Shown: positions 1-9,217 of the stretch, piece by piece
Position numbering within the stretch: position 1 is the stretch's first letter
Layout: every line of letters begins with the position of its first letter
Assembly (NCBI GenBank): GCA_003141455.1
Contig: PLMA01000048.1
Coordinates: 54,488-118,487 of the forward strand
Origin: Chloroflexota bacterium
GTDB lineage: Bacteria > Chloroflexota > Limnocylindria > Limnocylindrales > CSP1-4
Direction of reading: 5' to 3'
DNA: 64,000 nt
The notes under the pieces: model-generated
Told to the model about the DNA's origin: nothing
Databases searched by the model: none
Seen by the model: the letters and a program-made list of their open reading frames with translations, nothing else
Translations under genes and position numbers: made by a program

Positions 1-602
1 GCGTTGCGCTTGTGGCGGTCGCCGCCCAGTCGGCTGTTGCGCTTCCAGATGGCGGTCGCCGCGTCCAGCGAGCGCTCGGCGGAGGCCCGCTCGTCCGCGC
101 CGAGGTCCTCGGGAACGGCCTTGCGGATGCCGTCGGCGAGGGCGCGGACGTCGAGCAGCGACACGCCGCGACGACGATAGATCGGCGCGATCCACTCCGC
201 GTACTCGACCAGCCAGCGCGGGTTGTCGCTGTCGAGGCACATCGCCAGCCGCTCGATCAGAAGCTCCGCGTCCCGCAGCAGGTGGCGCAGGCCGACTTCG
301 TCGTAACGGGTCTCGATCGTCGGGTCCTTCTCGATCGCGTCCTCGAGGGCCCGCGCCGCGAACCGGGCCGTCTCGAGACGAAGCTTGGCGGCGGCCTCCG
401 GAAAGCCGGCTCTCATGTTCACCGGCGCCAGACCGAGGTTCGGATGACGGTGCGTCGCGGCGGCGGTCGGCTTCGAGACCGCGAGGCCGGTCTTGGTCCC
501 GGCGCTCCGGACGAGCTTGACCTGCTTGGCGGGCGCGGCTGCCTTGGCAGGCGCGGCGGCCTTGGCGGCCGGCTTTCGTCTGGAGGCGCGGCTCTCTGTC
601 AC
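1..602 (-). CDS. conserved hypothetical protein, C-terminus cut by window edge
   Basis: Open frame on minus strand from GTG at 602 to window edge (MTESRASRRKPAAKAAAPAKAAAPAKQVKLVRSAG...ERSLDAATAIWKRNSRLGGDRHKRN). Missing from the ORF track because it has no ATG. Confidence 0.6.
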   Translation of the reverse strand, partial: MTESRASRRKPAAKAAAPAKAAAPAKQVKLVRSAGTKTGLAVSKPTAAATHRHPNLGLAPVNMRAGFPEAAAKLRLETARFAARALEDAIEKDPTIETRYDEVGLRHLLRDAELLIERLAMCLDSDNPRWLVEYAEWIAPIYRRRGVSLLDVRALADGIRKAVPEDLGADERASAERSLDAATAIWKRNSRLGGDRHKRN

Positions 603-756
603 GCGGCAAAGGATAGCCGCAGGCGCCACGATCCGCAGCCTGAGGCTCAGCCTGAGGCGAGTCCGGCCCGCACCGAGGTCCGCCCTCCTGCGATTCGGTG
701 TGTTCCAGCGCTCGACGCCGGGCGTTCTCGTCATCGCCGAGTGGTGAGCGTGGTCT

Positions 757-1098
757 CTATCCACCCAGCACGGCATCCGCCGCGGTCTTGAAGCGGAGCC
801 AGTCCGTTCGGCCGTCCGCGAGCGCTCGCTCCCCATCCGACGTCAACCTGTAGTAGCGGCGCCGCGGCGCGCCCGACCCAACGTCCACCCAATGCCCGCC
901 GATCAACCCGTCCCGCTCGAGCCGCCGCAGGGCCGGGTAGACGGTCCCCTCCGGCAGGTCGATGTCCCCCTCGCTCGCCCGCCGCAGCTCCGCCACGATC
1001 TCGTAGCCATACATCTCGCGCCGCCCCAGCAAGGCCAGGATGAGCAGCCCGAACTCACCGCGCGAGAGCTGCGGGCCGGTCTCGTGCACGTCACTCAT
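757..1098 (-). CDS. PadR family transcriptional regulator
   Basis: LSRGEFGLLILALLGRREMYGYEIVAELR...LPEGTVYPALRRLERDGLI...RRRYYRLTSDG is a PadR winged-helix signature; ATGA overlap with the upstream gene. Confidence 0.92.
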   Translation of the reverse strand: MSDVHETGPQLSRGEFGLLILALLGRREMYGYEIVAELRRASEGDIDLPEGTVYPALRRLERDGLIGGHWVDVGSGAPRRRYYRLTSDGERALADGRTDWLRFKTAADAVLGG

Positions 1099-2405
1099 GG
1101 CCCGATCACGTAGAGCTGCGAAACGGTGTGGCCCACGGCCGTCTGGCCGCAGCCGGCGGTCGCCTGGAGGTAGAACCGCTCCAGGTGGTCGTAGCCGAAA
1201 GTGATGGGGGTGATGTCGGCCAGTCCCGGAGCGACCGAGTAGTTCGACGTCACCTCGTAGCGATGTCCGGCCTCGAAGCTTGCGCTGTCCGGCAGGGCCG
1301 TGACTGATCGGCCGTCCTGCCCGGTCGACCCGAAAGCCAGAGGCGCGCCGTCGGTGGTGTCGCGCCCGGTGGCGGCTCGAGTGAGCTGCGGCGTGATCAT
1401 CGGGATGCCGTTGGGCCGGGCCCCCTCGACGGCGAGTGCGATCTCGTCGGCCGGGCCGCCGCCCTGGAGGGCGTCGACGAGGCCAGTCGGCCACACGTCT
1501 GTGCGTTTGAACAGGAATGAGGCCGTTACGTCGACCCCACTGACCTCGCCCGAGGCCGACCGGGTGCAGGCGACAGTCAGCCCCACCTGCATGTCCGCCG
1601 GCCCGATCTGGGTTGGGTCGTGGAGACTGAGGGCGACGGCGGGCATGGCCGACCCGACGATCATCATGGCCCCAATGCCGACGAGGAGTCGCCGCGGAAC
1701 CGGCCGCTCGTACATCCAGGCCGACAGTGACCGCAGGCGGAGATCCCGCCAGCTCGACAGAGGGCGCAGCCGCAACGGCCAGGAGAAGGCCAGGCAAACG
1801 ATCCCAAGCCCAGCGCCAGCGCCGACAAGGCTTGCGGGCAGCCCCGGCGGGTTCGCCCACCACAGGACGCCGAGCCACCAGAACAACAGCCCCAGCTCGA
1901 GCCGGGCGAAACCCAGAGCCCACCGCTGTCGCGCGCGGTAGGCCTGGAAGACCAGGGACGCGGCAGTGAATGCGGTCAGGGTCCCGCTGAACCCGATCGC
2001 GGCCCGGAGCGGCGTCCAGCTCATTAGCGCCGCTGCCTGCCCGTAGGCCATTGCCCAGAACGTCGTGAAGAGCAGGAAGTAGATCACCCAGTAGGCGCGC
2101 GGCTTCCCCTTCGCGTCCGTGACGGTCGGAACCAGGACGCCGATCGTGCTGGCGTACAGACGCGAGTGGTAGGCCAGCGTCACGTCCCGGCCAAGGCGGG
2201 CGGGCTCGCCGAACGAACGGATCGCCTGGTCCGCCGCGGCCTCCTCGTCCAGACCGGAGGCCAGCGCATCCTGCCAGCGCTGCCACAGGTGCCCGTACAG
2301 CTCTTCGGCCAGGTCGTCGCGGTCGCGTCTGCGGAATGCGGCGCCGTTCAAGATCGACTCGACGTGGGCGGCCAGTCGCGCCTCGATGCCCGGCGGCTCA
2401 TTCAT
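1095..2405 (-). CDS. multi-TM membrane protein with N-terminal permease-prefix (HAAS-like) region
   Basis: N-term IEARLAAHVESILNGAAFRRRDRDDLAEELYGHLWQRWQDAL followed by several hydrophobic segments; ATGA overlaps with both PadR genes. Confidence 0.8.
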   Translation of the reverse strand: MNEPPGIEARLAAHVESILNGAAFRRRDRDDLAEELYGHLWQRWQDALASGLDEEAAADQAIRSFGEPARLGRDVTLAYHSRLYASTIGVLVPTVTDAKGKPRAYWVIYFLLFTTFWAMAYGQAAALMSWTPLRAAIGFSGTLTAFTAASLVFQAYRARQRWALGFARLELGLLFWWLGVLWWANPPGLPASLVGAGAGLGIVCLAFSWPLRLRPLSSWRDLRLRSLSAWMYERPVPRRLLVGIGAMMIVGSAMPAVALSLHDPTQIGPADMQVGLTVACTRSASGEVSGVDVTASFLFKRTDVWPTGLVDALQGGGPADEIALAVEGARPNGIPMITPQLTRAATGRDTTDGAPLAFGSTGQDGRSVTALPDSASFEAGHRYEVTSNYSVAPGLADITPITFGYDHLERFYLQATAGCGQTAVGHTVSQLYVIGP

Positions 2406-2758
2406 GACCGGGCCGCCGATCCGGAAAGGAGCAGGTTGGGGTTTGGCTCGCTCAGCGCCCCGCGGGCCGCCACGCGTTCGCCCTTTGGCGTGAGGCTGTA
2501 GTAGCGCCGACGCGGAGCGCCCTCGCCAACGTCCACCCATTGCGTCAGAGCCAGTCCGTGGCGCTCGAGCCATCTGAGCGCAGGGTAGACGGACCCTTCC
2601 GGCCACTCCGGGCTCTCAACAGCGGGCGACCGGGGAGACAGTGCGGCTGCGATCTCGAGGCCGTAGGCCTCCTTGCGAACGAGGACGCCCAGAACGAGCC
2701 GTCGAAGCTCCACTGGCGACGTCTGGCGATCCAATTGGTCCCTGCGGCTCTCAGCCAA
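2402..2758 (-). CDS. PadR family transcriptional regulator
   Basis: VELRRLVLGVLVRKEAYGLEIAAAL...WPEGSVYPALRWLERHGLAL...RRRYYSLTPKGE. Confidence 0.92.
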   Translation of the reverse strand: MAESRRDQLDRQTSPVELRRLVLGVLVRKEAYGLEIAAALSPRSPAVESPEWPEGSVYPALRWLERHGLALTQWVDVGEGAPRRRYYSLTPKGERVAARGALSEPNPNLLLSGSAARS

Positions 2759-2768
2759 GGCGTTCTCC

Positions 2769-2791
2769 TGTACCTAGAGACCCTAGGTACA
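2769..2791. promoter_or_regulatory. perfect 9-bp inverted repeat, candidate PadR operator
   Basis: TGTACCTAG-AGACC-CTAGGTACA, 10 bp upstream of the first PadR start. Confidence 0.65.
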
Positions 2792-2873
2792 GACGCCGAC
2801 AGTGTCAACGTCAGAATGTCCCCGTCGGGGAGCCGACCCTGCGCTCGCCCGCGTAAGCCAGCGCGTTCGCCGA

Positions 2874-3869
2874 TCAGGACCGCGGGCGTGTTCGGGAGGA
2901 CAGCGCCCCGGCAAGAGAAGTGGCGTCGATCCAACTCTCCCGGGCCGCCCGCAGGGCCATCGTCAGCGGTCCGGGCTTGCCCGTTCCGACAGGTCGACCG
3001 TCCAGCGACACGACCGGAACGACCCCTGCGATGCTCGAGCAGATGGCGGCCTCGTCGGCCTCCAGGGCGTCCTCCAGGCGGAGGTCCTGTTCCACCGTGC
3101 GGAGACCGACGGCGCCGCCATGCTCCACCAGCCAGGCCCGTGCCGTCCCGGCCAGCAGCCCCGTCCCCAGGCGGGGAGTGGCACAGACGTCGCCGCGGAT
3201 CAGCAACACGTTGGATGTCGTCGCCTCGGTGATGCGGCCGTCCGTGGTCAGGAAGATGGCGTCGTCCGCGCCGGCCCGCCGGGCCTCGAGGCGGGCGTAA
3301 ACCAGCTCCGCGCGCGATGTCGTCTTGATGCCCGAGATCGGGGAACTGGGATCCCGGCGGATCACGCTCGTAACGAGCCGCAGGCCGTCCGCCAGCGTTG
3401 CGGCGCCGGGCGGATTGAACGGCCAGGCCTGGATTGCGACCGACGCCGTCCCGCCCGAGTGGGGCGCCACGCCTCGAGTGGGATCGAAACCGCGGCTTAT
3501 CGTGAGGCGAATCGCGGCGTCGCCGGGCGGCTCGACTCCGTCCCAGCCCTCGGCCGCGAGCAGCTCGGAGATCCCGGCAGCGATCGCCTCGTCACCGTAG
3601 GGGATCTCCAGGCCCATCGACGAGAGGCCGCGGTGCAGCCGGGCGATGTGGCCCTCCAGTTCGATCGGCACGCCACGCCGGGCCCGCAGGGCCTCGAAGA
3701 CGCCGTCGCCCAGCTGGAAGCCCCGGTCGTAGGCGGAGAGATGAGCCACGTCGGAGGGCAGCAGGCGGCCGTTGAGCCAGATGTGGGTCGCGACGGGTGC
3801 AGTCACGCGCGTCTCCAGAGGCCGGGAGAGAGGGGGGCGCTCAGCCGAGAGGGAAGCGGAGCGCCCCAT
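2874..3869 (-). CDS. class IV PLP aminotransferase (branched-chain aminotransferase / aminodeoxychorismate lyase-like)
   Basis: IWLNGRLLPSDVAHLSAYDRGFQLGDGVFEALR...LDALEADEAAICSSIAGVVPV...; start may be internal. Confidence 0.85.
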   Translation of the reverse strand: MGRSASLSAERPPLSRPLETRVTAPVATHIWLNGRLLPSDVAHLSAYDRGFQLGDGVFEALRARRGVPIELEGHIARLHRGLSSMGLEIPYGDEAIAAGISELLAAEGWDGVEPPGDAAIRLTISRGFDPTRGVAPHSGGTASVAIQAWPFNPPGAATLADGLRLVTSVIRRDPSSPISGIKTTSRAELVYARLEARRAGADDAIFLTTDGRITEATTSNVLLIRGDVCATPRLGTGLLAGTARAWLVEHGGAVGLRTVEQDLRLEDALEADEAAICSSIAGVVPVVSLDGRPVGTGKPGPLTMALRAARESWIDATSLAGALSSRTRPRS

Positions 3870-4055
3870 GGACCGCGACGGCGCGAGTGGTCGTGGCCTC
3901 CGCGGCGACCCGCGAGTTCTGGCTCCTGGATCGGTTGGTCGGTCGGGTTGCCCGCTCCGTCAGTGGGAAATGATAGTTGCGATCCTGAGAAGGCCGCACG
4001 GCCGGTTCCTTGAACGCCGCGCCCCGAACCGGTGACTCACTTCGCGATAGAGAAT

Positions 4056-4087
4056 CGCGGCGGCGCCGAGGAGGCAGCGCCGCCGCG
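4056..4087 (-). terminator. strong stem-loop 3' of the ABC exporter operon
   Basis: CGCGGCGGCGC / GCGCCGCCGCG, perfect 11-bp arms with 10-nt loop, 30 bp past the ATPase stop. Confidence 0.5.
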
Positions 4088-4117
4088 TGGGGATCGCTGT
4101 GAGAAGCGTGGCTGATG

Positions 4118-4864
4118 TCAGGCCGGGACGGCCACGGCCGGCGCCGCCATCACGGGCGCTCCGGCGCCCGTGATGGCGGTGCGGATTCGTCCGTCGCGCA
4201 TCCGGATGACCCGGTCGCAGGCCTCGCCTACCTCTGAGTCGTGGGTCACGAGGACGATCGTCTGGCCGTGCTCGCGGTTGAACTGGCGGAGCAGCGCGAG
4301 GATCTCGGCGCTGCGTTCGGAGTCGAGGTTGCCGGTCGGCTCGTCGGCCAGGATGATCTCCGGCTTGTTGACGAGGGCCCGAGCGACGGCCACGCGCTGC
4401 TGCTCGCCGCCGGAGAGCTCGGACGGCTTGTGGTCGGCGCGGTCGGCCAGACCCACGAGGGCGAGAGCCGCGACACCGGCCTGCTTGGCCTGCTTGCCAC
4501 CGATCCCGGCGTAGTCGCAGGCGAGGGTGACGTTCTCGAGCGCGGTGAGGGTCGGGACTAGGTTGAAGTCCTGGAACACGAAGCCCATGCGGCGGGCACG
4601 GATCTTGGTCCGAGCGTTGTCCGAGAGGCTGGCCATGTTCTCGCCGCCGATGTAGAGCTCGGGGGCGGGGCCGTGGTTCGGGTCGGGAGCGTGGAGCAGG
4701 CCCAGGATGTGCATGAGGGTGCTCTTGCCCGATCCCGACGGGCCCATGATCGCCACCATCTCGCCCTTTTCGATCACGACCTCGACGCCCTTCAGGGCTT
4801 CGACGGTGTTCTTTCGGCTGAGGCGATAGGTCTTGCGGAGGTTTCGACCTTCGAGGATTGCCAT
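4118..4864 (-). CDS. ABC transporter ATP-binding protein (MacB/LolD-like)
   Basis: Walker [25 protein letters not shown], Walker [13 protein letters not shown]. Confidence 0.96.
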   Translation of the reverse strand: MAILEGRNLRKTYRLSRKNTVEALKGVEVVIEKGEMVAIMGPSGSGKSTLMHILGLLHAPDPNHGPAPELYIGGENMASLSDNARTKIRARRMGFVFQDFNLVPTLTALENVTLACDYAGIGGKQAKQAGVAALALVGLADRADHKPSELSGGEQQRVAVARALVNKPEIILADEPTGNLDSERSAEILALLRQFNREHGQTIVLVTHDSEVGEACDRVIRMRDGRIRTAITGAGAPVMAAPAVAVPA

Positions 4865-4936
4865 CGTGGAGTCTCCTTGGGTGCGGGTCGCGCGAGGCGG
4901 CCCCGATAAGTTCAGGTGGGTCGAGCAGACGGGGGG

Positions 4937-6106
4937 CTATTCGTAACGCAGTGCGGTCACCGGATCGAGCCTGGACGCACTCCAGGCCGGGACGAAGCCC
5001 GCTGCCGCGCCCAGGATCGTGGCGAAGGCAACGGACGAGAAGGCCGTGCCAAAGGTCAGGTCGAAGAGGATCGTGGATGACTCGCGGCCGGCGTCATTGC
5101 CCATCGTCGTGATCACGAAGCCCAGCGCCAGGCCAAGCAGGCCGCCGATGAGTCCGATGATCGCCGACTCGATGACTATCTCGCGGCGGATGCGCCAGCG
5201 AGAAGCGCCAATCGCGCGCTTGATGCCGATCTCTCGGGTGCGTTCCGCGACGGACATGGCCATGGTGTTGATGACCGATAGGCCGCCGATGATCAGGCTC
5301 AGCAAGCCGATGCCGATCAGGATCGCGTTGAGCATCGAGGTCGCGGCACCGATCTGCTGGTCGAAGTCCTTGCCGGTCATCGTGCTGATGCCCGCGACCT
5401 TGGCGTCGATCTCATTGGCGACCGCCTCGGGGTCGGTCCCCGGCTTCGGGTACACGACCAGGCCGGTCGCGATCTCATACGTGTTGAGCTTGTCGGCGAC
5501 CAGCGCCGGCAGCGTCTTGACGTACAACTCCTGGGCTGCAACCATCGGAACCATCGCCGAGTTGTCGGGCGCCGTAAGCGTGGGCTCGAGGATCCCTACG
5601 ACCTTGAAGTCGACGTTGCGAAGGGTGACCGTGTCGCCAACCTTGGCCTTCTTCTGGCGCGCCAGGTCGGACCCCAGGACAACTACGTTGCTGCCTTCGT
5701 CCGAGGGCAGGAGGGCGCGACCCGTCGCGTAGTGCATCGCGAACTTCTCGCGTCCCTGATCGGCGTTGGCGACGGACCCCTGGATCATCGAGGGCGTGCC
5801 CATCGAGACGCCGCTGACCTCGTCGCTCAGGAGCATCGAGACGCCTGGCACGACGACGTCCACCCCTTTGAGCGGAGAGATCTGCGCGACCATCCTGGTC
5901 GAGAGGACGCCGCCGAGGCCCATGAATCCGCCCTTGGCGCTGACGGTGATCTTGTCCTTGTAGTAGTCGCTGCCGCCCTTGACCAGCGCGTCGATCTTGT
6001 TGGCCATCGAGCCGAAGACCACCAGGGCCATGATCCCGATCATGATTCCGGTAATCGTCAGCGTGGAGCGGAGCTTGCGGCGACCGAGGTCTCGCACTAG
6101 TCGCAT
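4937..6106 (-). CDS. ABC transporter permease (MacB-PCD/FtsX type)
   Basis: Periplasmic core plus C-terminal FtsX-type TMs (LSLIIGGLSVINTMAMSVAERTREIGIKRAIGASRWRI...). Confidence 0.94.
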   Translation of the reverse strand: MRLVRDLGRRKLRSTLTITGIMIGIMALVVFGSMANKIDALVKGGSDYYKDKITVSAKGGFMGLGGVLSTRMVAQISPLKGVDVVVPGVSMLLSDEVSGVSMGTPSMIQGSVANADQGREKFAMHYATGRALLPSDEGSNVVVLGSDLARQKKAKVGDTVTLRNVDFKVVGILEPTLTAPDNSAMVPMVAAQELYVKTLPALVADKLNTYEIATGLVVYPKPGTDPEAVANEIDAKVAGISTMTGKDFDQQIGAATSMLNAILIGIGLLSLIIGGLSVINTMAMSVAERTREIGIKRAIGASRWRIRREIVIESAIIGLIGGLLGLALGFVITTMGNDAGRESSTILFDLTFGTAFSSVAFATILGAAAGFVPAWSASRLDPVTALRYE

Positions 6107-6300
6107 CGGTTGGACTCCTTGTCTTGGTTGAATCGCTTGTCGGTTCGAGGACGCCGTGGGGGCGTCTTTGTCTTCTTACCGAAAGCTACGAGAACGAACC
6201 CGCCCCGCCGTCGTCCGAGATGGCGAAACGGGACTCGTCTTGGGGTTGAAAGGAGCCTCATCCCTGCGGATGACGAGCACGCCGGCAGGAGGGCGAAGCC

Positions 6301-6957
6301 TCAGATCAGGCCGGTCTCGTAGGCGAGGATCACCACCTGGACGCGGTCGCGCAGATCCAGCTTCCCAAGGATCCGGGACACGTGGGTCTTGACGGTCGTC
6401 TCAGAGACCACGAGCTTCTCGGCTATCTCAGCGTTGGAGAGGCCGCGAGCTACGAGCTTCAGGACCTCCATCTCTCGCTCCGTCAGCTCGGAGAGTGCCG
6501 GGATCGTGTTGTCGTGGGCGGGCGGCAGGCGGCTTGCGACCCGATCCAGGAGGCGCCGCGTAACCGAGGGCGCCAGCAAAGCCTCACCTGCGGCGATGAC
6601 GCGGATCGCTTCGACCAGATCCTCGGCCGGAGCGTCCTTGAGCAGGAAACCGCTCGCGCCGGCCCGCAGCGACTCGACCACGTACTCGTCCAGGCCGAAG
6701 GTCGTGAGCATCAGGACCTTCAGCGGGTCCTCGACTCCCGGTCCCGCCAGGGCGCGAGTGGCCTGGATCCCGTCCATCCCGGGCATTCGGATATCCATGA
6801 GCACGACGTCCGGGCGAAGGCGGCGGGCCAGCTCCACGGCCGTGGCTCCGTCGCCGGCCTCGCCTACGACCTGCAGGTCCGGTTCAGCCGAGAGGATCAT
6901 GCGGAACCCGGTCCGCAGCAGCGGCTGGTCGTCGACCAGTAGTACGCGGATCGTCAC
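6301..6957 (-). CDS. NarL/LuxR-type response regulator
   Basis: Receiver domain (RVLLVDDQPLLRTGF...DVVLMDIRMPGMDG) and LuxR HTH (LTEREMEVLKLVARGLSNAEIAEKLVVSETTVKTHVSRILGKL). Confidence 0.96.
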   Translation of the reverse strand: MTIRVLLVDDQPLLRTGFRMILSAEPDLQVVGEAGDGATAVELARRLRPDVVLMDIRMPGMDGIQATRALAGPGVEDPLKVLMLTTFGLDEYVVESLRAGASGFLLKDAPAEDLVEAIRVIAAGEALLAPSVTRRLLDRVASRLPPAHDNTIPALSELTEREMEVLKLVARGLSNAEIAEKLVVSETTVKTHVSRILGKLDLRDRVQVVILAYETGLI

Positions 6958-8354
6958 GCCTCACCACCCGGCTCGCCCCGGCCGGGGCCCCGGCCCTCCT
7001 CCGGGGCGCGGTGCGGCGGCACTACGCGCATCAGCATCGGGGGCACGACGTGCGGTGCCACCAGCGAGCCGGCGCGACCTGGCTTGCGGGCCGGTCGCTC
7101 TCTGTGGTCGGCCGCCGGCGCCTGCCTCAAGGCTGCCAGCGACGCGTCTCGCTCCAGCCTGGCTCGGGCCGCGTCGTCCGGCTCGAGCGGCATGCGGGCG
7201 AAGACGCGGTAACCGCCGGGGAAGACCGGGCCGGTCTGCAGCACGCCGCCATACAGGGCAACCCGCTCTTTCATGCCGATGAGGCCGTGGCCGCCGCTCG
7301 CGTCCGGCGCCAGCAGTGGGGCCGCGGCGCCTCGTCCGTCGTCTGTCACCTCGATCTCGAGGTAATCGTCGCCGTATCGAACACTCACGCAGGCCGTCGC
7401 CTTGCCGCCGTGCTTGACAGTGTTGGTCAGCGCTTCCTGGACGATTCTGTACGCCGCCAGGTCCATGCCGGCCGGGAGGCAGCACGCGTCGCCCTCGACC
7501 TTCAGTTCGACAGGCAGACCGACGTCGCGAACCTGGGAGATCAACCTGTCCAGTTCTGCCAGTCCGGGCTGAGGGCCCATGCCCGGGTCGTCCTCGCGCA
7601 GCACTTCGAGCATTCGGCGCATCTCAGTCAGAGCCGTGCGGCCCGCGGCTTCCACGGCCGCCAGGGCCGTCCGGGCGGCCGCCGGGTCCTTCTCCGCGAT
7701 TCGCCTCGCGCCGGCCGCCTGCACCACCATGACGCTGACGTGGTGAGCCACGACGTCATGCAGCTCGCGGGCGATGCGAGCCCGTTCCTCGGTCACGGCC
7801 TGGGCCGCCTTCTCTTCACGCTCGCGCTCGAGCTCGATGGCTCGGTCTTCCAGTTGCCGCGTGTAGGCGCGCCGGACTCGCAGGTTGTCGCCAATGAGCC
7901 AGGCCAGACCGAAGGAGAGGTAGGTCCCGGTCAGGCTCGCCGTCCATCCCGCGGACGAGAAGGCCGCATAGGAAGCCAGGCTGACCAGGATTCCGGCGGC
8001 GGTGATGGCTGCGGCTACCGTCGCGCGACGGCGCGGCTCGTTGGCGGCCACCGTGTAGAAGGCAAGGAAGACACCGAATTGGCCGTTCGATTGCGGATAG
8101 CCGAGCAGGCTGTAGAAGGTGATGGCAAGCCCGGTGACGATCAGGATTCGCATCGGGTTGCGACGGCGGACCGCGACGGGGAGCGTCTGGAGAATGAGCA
8201 GCGGGACGCTGAGGGCGTCGAGTTGCGCATTGTTGAAGCCGGCCGTGGAGAGCGCCAACACGGTGAGGGCGATGGCCATGGCTACGTCCGCGTAGTCCTG
8301 GTTCCATCGCAGGCGCCCCAGGTCAATCCGCGGGATTGCGATAGCGCGTTGCAT
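6954..8354 (-). CDS. sensor histidine kinase (HisKA_3/NarX-type)
   Basis: ERARIARELHDVVAHHVSVMVVQA, HATPase DGRGAAAPLLAPDASGGHGLIGMKERV; start placed at internal ATG; ATGA overlap with the regulator. Confidence 0.94.
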   Translation of the reverse strand: MQRAIAIPRIDLGRLRWNQDYADVAMAIALTVLALSTAGFNNAQLDALSVPLLILQTLPVAVRRRNPMRILIVTGLAITFYSLLGYPQSNGQFGVFLAFYTVAANEPRRRATVAAAITAAGILVSLASYAAFSSAGWTASLTGTYLSFGLAWLIGDNLRVRRAYTRQLEDRAIELEREREEKAAQAVTEERARIARELHDVVAHHVSVMVVQAAGARRIAEKDPAAARTALAAVEAAGRTALTEMRRMLEVLREDDPGMGPQPGLAELDRLISQVRDVGLPVELKVEGDACCLPAGMDLAAYRIVQEALTNTVKHGGKATACVSVRYGDDYLEIEVTDDGRGAAAPLLAPDASGGHGLIGMKERVALYGGVLQTGPVFPGGYRVFARMPLEPDDAARARLERDASLAALRQAPAADHRERPARKPGRAGSLVAPHVVPPMLMRVVPPHRAPEEGRGPGRGEPGGEA

Positions 8355-8506
8355 GATCGCACGGTACGCCGCGTCCGCTCTCCGTGCATCGGCCGCGCGC
8401 ACGATCCGGGCTGCTTCTCGCGGCGGATCGGGCTCGGCCCCGTCCCGAGCCGCGGGCCCGCCCCGGCAGCGGCTGAGAGAACCCACGCGTTCTGGCAGGC
8501 CGCAGG

Positions 8507-8923
8507 TCAGGCTTGAGACGACCCTATGACCTCGACCGACACGGGCAGGGCGGGCCAGCCGGCGTCGGTCGTCAGCAGGCGCGTGGCGTGAAGGACGACG
8601 GCGGTCGCGACCACGAGCGCGTCGGGAAGCCGGAGCCTGGACCCGAAGCGGGCTCGCAGCTCGGCGGCGGCGACGGCGATCTCGCGCGTTGCGGGTTCGA
8701 CTCGGGCGGGCAAGGCGGCCAGAAACGCATCAACAGTTGCCGCGGCTTTGGTGCCCTGCCGGAAGGGTCCAACGAGGACCTCCGCGTAGGCTGAGGCGGG
8801 AACCCCAAGCTCGTCTCCGCGGCCGATCGCGAAGGCGACCGCCTGCCTGGCAGCGACATGGTGAATGTCGCTCGAATCGAGAATTGCGATCACCACCCCG
8901 GCGTCCAGGATCGTCAGGGCCAT
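8507..8923 (-). CDS. PIN-domain toxin (VapC-like)
   Basis: ILDAGVVIAILDSSDIHHVAARQ...LRLPDALVVATAVVLHATRLLTTDAGW PIN acidic pattern; overlaps an AbrB-type gene. Confidence 0.88.
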   Translation of the reverse strand: MALTILDAGVVIAILDSSDIHHVAARQAVAFAIGRGDELGVPASAYAEVLVGPFRQGTKAAATVDAFLAALPARVEPATREIAVAAAELRARFGSRLRLPDALVVATAVVLHATRLLTTDAGWPALPVSVEVIGSSQA

Positions 8924-9168
8924 TCGCGCCGCAGATCGTCGAGATAGTCGGGGGCATAGGCGCCGGTCAGCGCGCCGGCGAATCGATCGATCGGGTCATC
9001 CTCGCGGACGAGGATCAGCTCTCCGGGTCGGCGCGCCTCGGCGCGGAGGCGGTCGCCGACATGGAGCCCCGCCCGAACGAGGGCGTCCTGCGGGATGGTC
9101 ACCTGGTTCTTCGCGCTTACTCTGGTATACCCGCGGCGTCGAGACGTGGCCTTTACTCGATCAGTCAT
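8914..9168 (-). CDS. AbrB/MazE-like antitoxin
   Basis: YTRVSAKNQVTIPQDALVRAGLHVGDRLRAEARRPGELILVRED (SpoVT-AbrB swapped-hairpin motif). Confidence 0.9.
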   Translation of the reverse strand: MTDRVKATSRRRGYTRVSAKNQVTIPQDALVRAGLHVGDRLRAEARRPGELILVREDDPIDRFAGALTGAYAPDYLDDLRREWP

Positions 9169-9176
9169 GAGTAAAG
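9151..9176. promoter_or_regulatory. perfect 8-bp inverted repeat flanking the antitoxin start codon
   Basis: CTTTACTC-N10-GAGTAAAG; ATG (9168..9166) lies in the spacer. Confidence 0.55.
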
Positions 9177-9217
9177 TTTACGTTCGGCGGAACAACCTGG
9201 CAATGGCTTCCGTGCGC

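Noticed and set aside
12-791. 259-aa plus-strand ORF
   Set aside because: Shadow of the minus-strand partial CDS 1..602, which has better protein composition.
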